Source of the DNA: Chryseobacterium sp. MYb264
GTDB taxonomy: Bacteria > Bacteroidota > Bacteroidia > Flavobacteriales > Weeksellaceae
DNA: 64,000 nucleotides
NCBI RefSeq assembly: GCF_035974275.1
Contig: NZ_CP142422.1
Location: 1,860,001 to 1,924,000, forward strand
Reading direction: 5' to 3'
This document shows, one piece after another, positions 62,181-64,000 of this stretch (positions within the stretch are counted from its first letter, which is position 1; the number at the start of each line of letters is the position of its first letter). The notes under the pieces are model-generated. The model saw only the letters and a program-made list of their open reading frames with translations. It was not told where the DNA came from and made no database searches. The position numbers and the translations under genes were made by a program.

Positions 62181-64000
62181 TCAGTTAGAAACCACTTCGT
62201 ACATCAGATGTTCATTTTTAGCATATCCGTCCAGATCATTGTCTTTGTAGTAGATTCCTGCCTTTCCGGAAAATACACTCCTGTTCAGCAGTTTGATCTT
62301 AGCCAGCAGTTTTCTCATTTGCTGATCCCTGTTTACCGGATTTTGAAATACTAACATATATTTATTGAATGAATACTCTATCATAAACCTGGTTATCTGT
62401 TCAGCCAAAGAAGCTATTGCTTTGCTATCAAGTCCTGAAAGCACATAAGAACAGTTGAAAACAACTACTGAAGGAGAAGAAAAACGGTTTTCAAGACGCT
62501 TTTTATTGATCTGGCTAAAATCTTTAACAAAATCAAAAGTATCATGCAGCCTGAAACATTCGGAGCGGGAGAATGTCATTGCCTTTTCCAGCATCGCAGT
62601 TGAAGAATCCACACCAATGTAATGAATACTATCCTGAACCTCATCTTTAAAAAGTGTACTAAAGGCGAGTGCAGCCGTCAATGGACCACATCCAAAATCA
62701 ATAAACACAACTTTATTCCCCAATTTTTTTATTTCAGCTGAAAAATAATCAAAATGAGTCCTGAAAACGTATTGAGAAGACGCATAATGTTTCCGCATAT
62801 TCCAGTAACAGTATAACTGCACTTTATCCTGCGGCGTATACTCGAGAAACAGCTGATCCAGAGAACCACCATACTTAAAATTCTGATGAACATCCAGATT
62901 TAAGGTTTCGTCAAAATCAGCCAAACCATAGCAAATAATATTGTTACGCGTAAAATCTTTCCCGGCACCCAGAATTTTTTCCGGCCACTCCGTTCTTCGG
63001 TCAGCCATTATTTTATCGAGAACCAAGGCTTTAAAAGCAGAATCAAAAGAATGATCCCACTGTATTTCCACATCTTCTTCAAGAGGTTTCCCGTTGGTTG
63101 GAAGACCAAGAAGATCTTCCGCTAAAATTTCCTTCACCGGAATATCAATATATCCCTCTTTTGATTTACAATATTCTATTAAACGCAGATAAATAATATT
63201 AGCAGAGAGAATACTGTCATTCCCAATCAGGATCAATTGCTCTTTAGATCGCGTTAAGGCCACATTCAGCTTTCGGTCGACATCTCCTTCATCGTTTAAA
63301 CTTACCATTCCATTAAGCTGGAAAGGATTATTAATTGAAAAAGAATAAATAATAATATCCCGCTGGCTTCCCTGAAAACGTTCAACAGAATCTACCGTGA
63401 TCTCTTCATAGCCCGGAATCTCTGCCTCTTCCAATTTTTGTTTGATAATCGCAATCTGATTACGGAAAGGCGCAATAATCCCCAATGACTCTTTAGGGCT
63501 GAACACCTTCTGATTTGACTGATACAAAGCCTGAACCTCTTTTACGATCTTCACAACGAGGTCAGCTTCATATTCATTAAATTTAGCATAAAGATCATCC
63601 GACTGTTTATTATTAAAGAATATCAGTCTTTTATTCGCGAGTAGATTTCTCAGCGAAGCGCCTGAATTTTCAGTAAAATTCATGGTGTTTACCTGACGGA
63701 AAAGTGCGTTTTTAACATTTGGATCAAGATTCGGTGTGTGATACGCTTCCACCAGCTTCCCCCCGTAAAAGGCAAAATTGGGAAATAAAGCAATCTCCTG
63801 ATGCATCCTTCCCTGATAGGATAAAGAATCAATCGCATGCAGAAGCTTGTGATTCTCACAAAACCTGAATAAACGTTCGAACAAAGAATTCTTACGGTTC
63901 TGCAACCCCATATTTTCAAGATCAGAATCATTCGTCAGAGAACGGTCTGAGTTCTGGAGTGAAATGGCTGGAAGCTGTTTATGATCGCCGATTAAAATAA
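62181..64000 (-). CDS. SF1 helicase (DNA2/UPF1-like) C-terminal part fused to a SAM-dependent methyltransferase; N-terminus outside window
   Basis: Open reading frame without a start inside the window; it enters at 64000 with ILIGDHKQLPAISLQN, which is helicase motif III. Counting from the internal Met at 63911: residues ~140-155 (LGIIAPFRNQIAII) are motif IV, VDSVERFQGSQRDIIIYSFS (173-192) motif V and RKLNVALTRSKEQLILIG (213-230) motif VI, as in the DNA2/UPF1 branch. Residues ~251-395 are unrecognised. Residues ~400-530 are a class I methyltransferase: VVFIDFGCGPLTAALAFS (motif I) and HYIGVDSSTAMLEKAM with the ribose-binding Asp. The two activities in one chain point to work on nucleic acid, possibly RNA or DNA repair or defence; substrates are unknown. 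Confidence 0.78.
   Translation of the reverse strand, partial: ILIGDHKQLPAISLQNSDRSLTNDSDLENMGLQNRKNSLFERLFRFCENHKLLHAIDSLSYQGRMHQEIALFPNFAFYGGKLVEAYHTPNLDPNVKNALFRQVNTMNFTENSGASLRNLLANKRLIFFNNKQSDDLYAKFNEYEADLVVKIVKEVQALYQSNQKVFSPKESLGIIAPFRNQIAIIKQKLEEAEIPGYEEITVDSVERFQGSQRDIIIYSFSINNPFQLNGMVSLNDEGDVDRKLNVALTRSKEQLILIGNDSILSANIIYLRLIEYCKSKEGYIDIPVKEILAEDLLGLPTNGKPLEEDVEIQWDHSFDSAFKALVLDKIMADRRTEWPEKILGAGKDFTRNNIICYGLADFDETLNLDVHQNFKYGGSLDQLFLEYTPQDKVQLYCYWNMRKHYASSQYVFRTHFDYFSAEIKKLGNKVVFIDFGCGPLTAALAFSTLFKDEVQDSIHYIGVDSSTAMLEKAMTFSRSECFRLHDTFDFVKDFSQINKKRLENRFSSPSVVVFNCSYVLSGLDSKAIASLAEQITRFMIEYSFNKYMLVFQNPVNRDQQMRKLLAKIKLLNRSVFSGKAGIYYKDNDLDGYAKNEHLMYEVVSN

Overview
The window is AT-rich, gene-dense chromosomal DNA from a member of the Bacteroidota, most likely class Flavobacteriia. 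Chryseobacterium or a close Weeksellaceae relative fits best, judging by the proteins (a GH109 enzyme of the type first described in Elizabethkingia, DPP5-like S9 peptidase, AIM24, DUF2652 and DUF1826 proteins), the scarcity of Shine-Dalgarno sites, -7 boxes resembling TAnnTTTG, and many short dispersed flavobacterial repeats. No rRNA, tRNA, CRISPR array or prophage was seen. The species call is inference from family resemblance.

Layout, 1-24 kb: RNA modification (rlmN, cut by the window edge, and queA); an AIM24-family protein; a tightly overlapping GH109 / nucleotidyltransferase / NahK-like kinase operon that reads as an N-acetylhexosamine (GalNAc) release and salvage pathway; a deoxyinosine glycosylase; a secreted DPP5-like peptidase; a small membrane protein; an IS1182-like element with an 8-bp target duplication, sitting inside a structured RNA-like repeat; a LacI-controlled mannitol/polyol operon with twin operators; a thioesterase; a GMC oxidoreductase / aldehyde dehydrogenase pair with a divergent AraC regulator; and topoisomerase III.

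24-48 kb: a long minus-strand cluster that looks like a quinone/electrophile-stress regulon (two ring-cleaving-dioxygenase-like VOC proteins, an MhqD-like esterase, cupin, pirin, antiporter, Crp/Fnr-type regulator). Its pirin and outer VOC genes share a nearly identical promoter with a palindrome about 40 bp upstream of the predicted start point. Next come metNIQ, preceded by a short Met/Cys-rich leader ORF and a terminator; a GH3 glucosidase; a Fic protein carrying its own wHTH and twin upstream palindromes; a DUF2652 protein; and an RND efflux operon.

48-64 kb: an AraC/saccharopine-dehydrogenase-like pair; a two-gene module of unknown function (degenerate PLD domain plus membrane and coiled-coil segments, followed by a vWA-like lipoprotein); a metallophosphoesterase; a DHA2-type MFS exporter divergent from an Lrp regulator; an IS5-like element abutting a tam-like methyltransferase; a SIP-like reductase; an AraC regulator; an amine-oxidase pseudogene; a DUF1826 protein; a tandem array of ~120-bp repeats; and the C-terminal part of an SF1 helicase fused to a SAM-dependent methyltransferase, running off the window. 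The best candidates for undescribed biology are the PLD/vWA module, the helicase-methyltransferase fusion, the met leader and the shared-promoter stress regulon.
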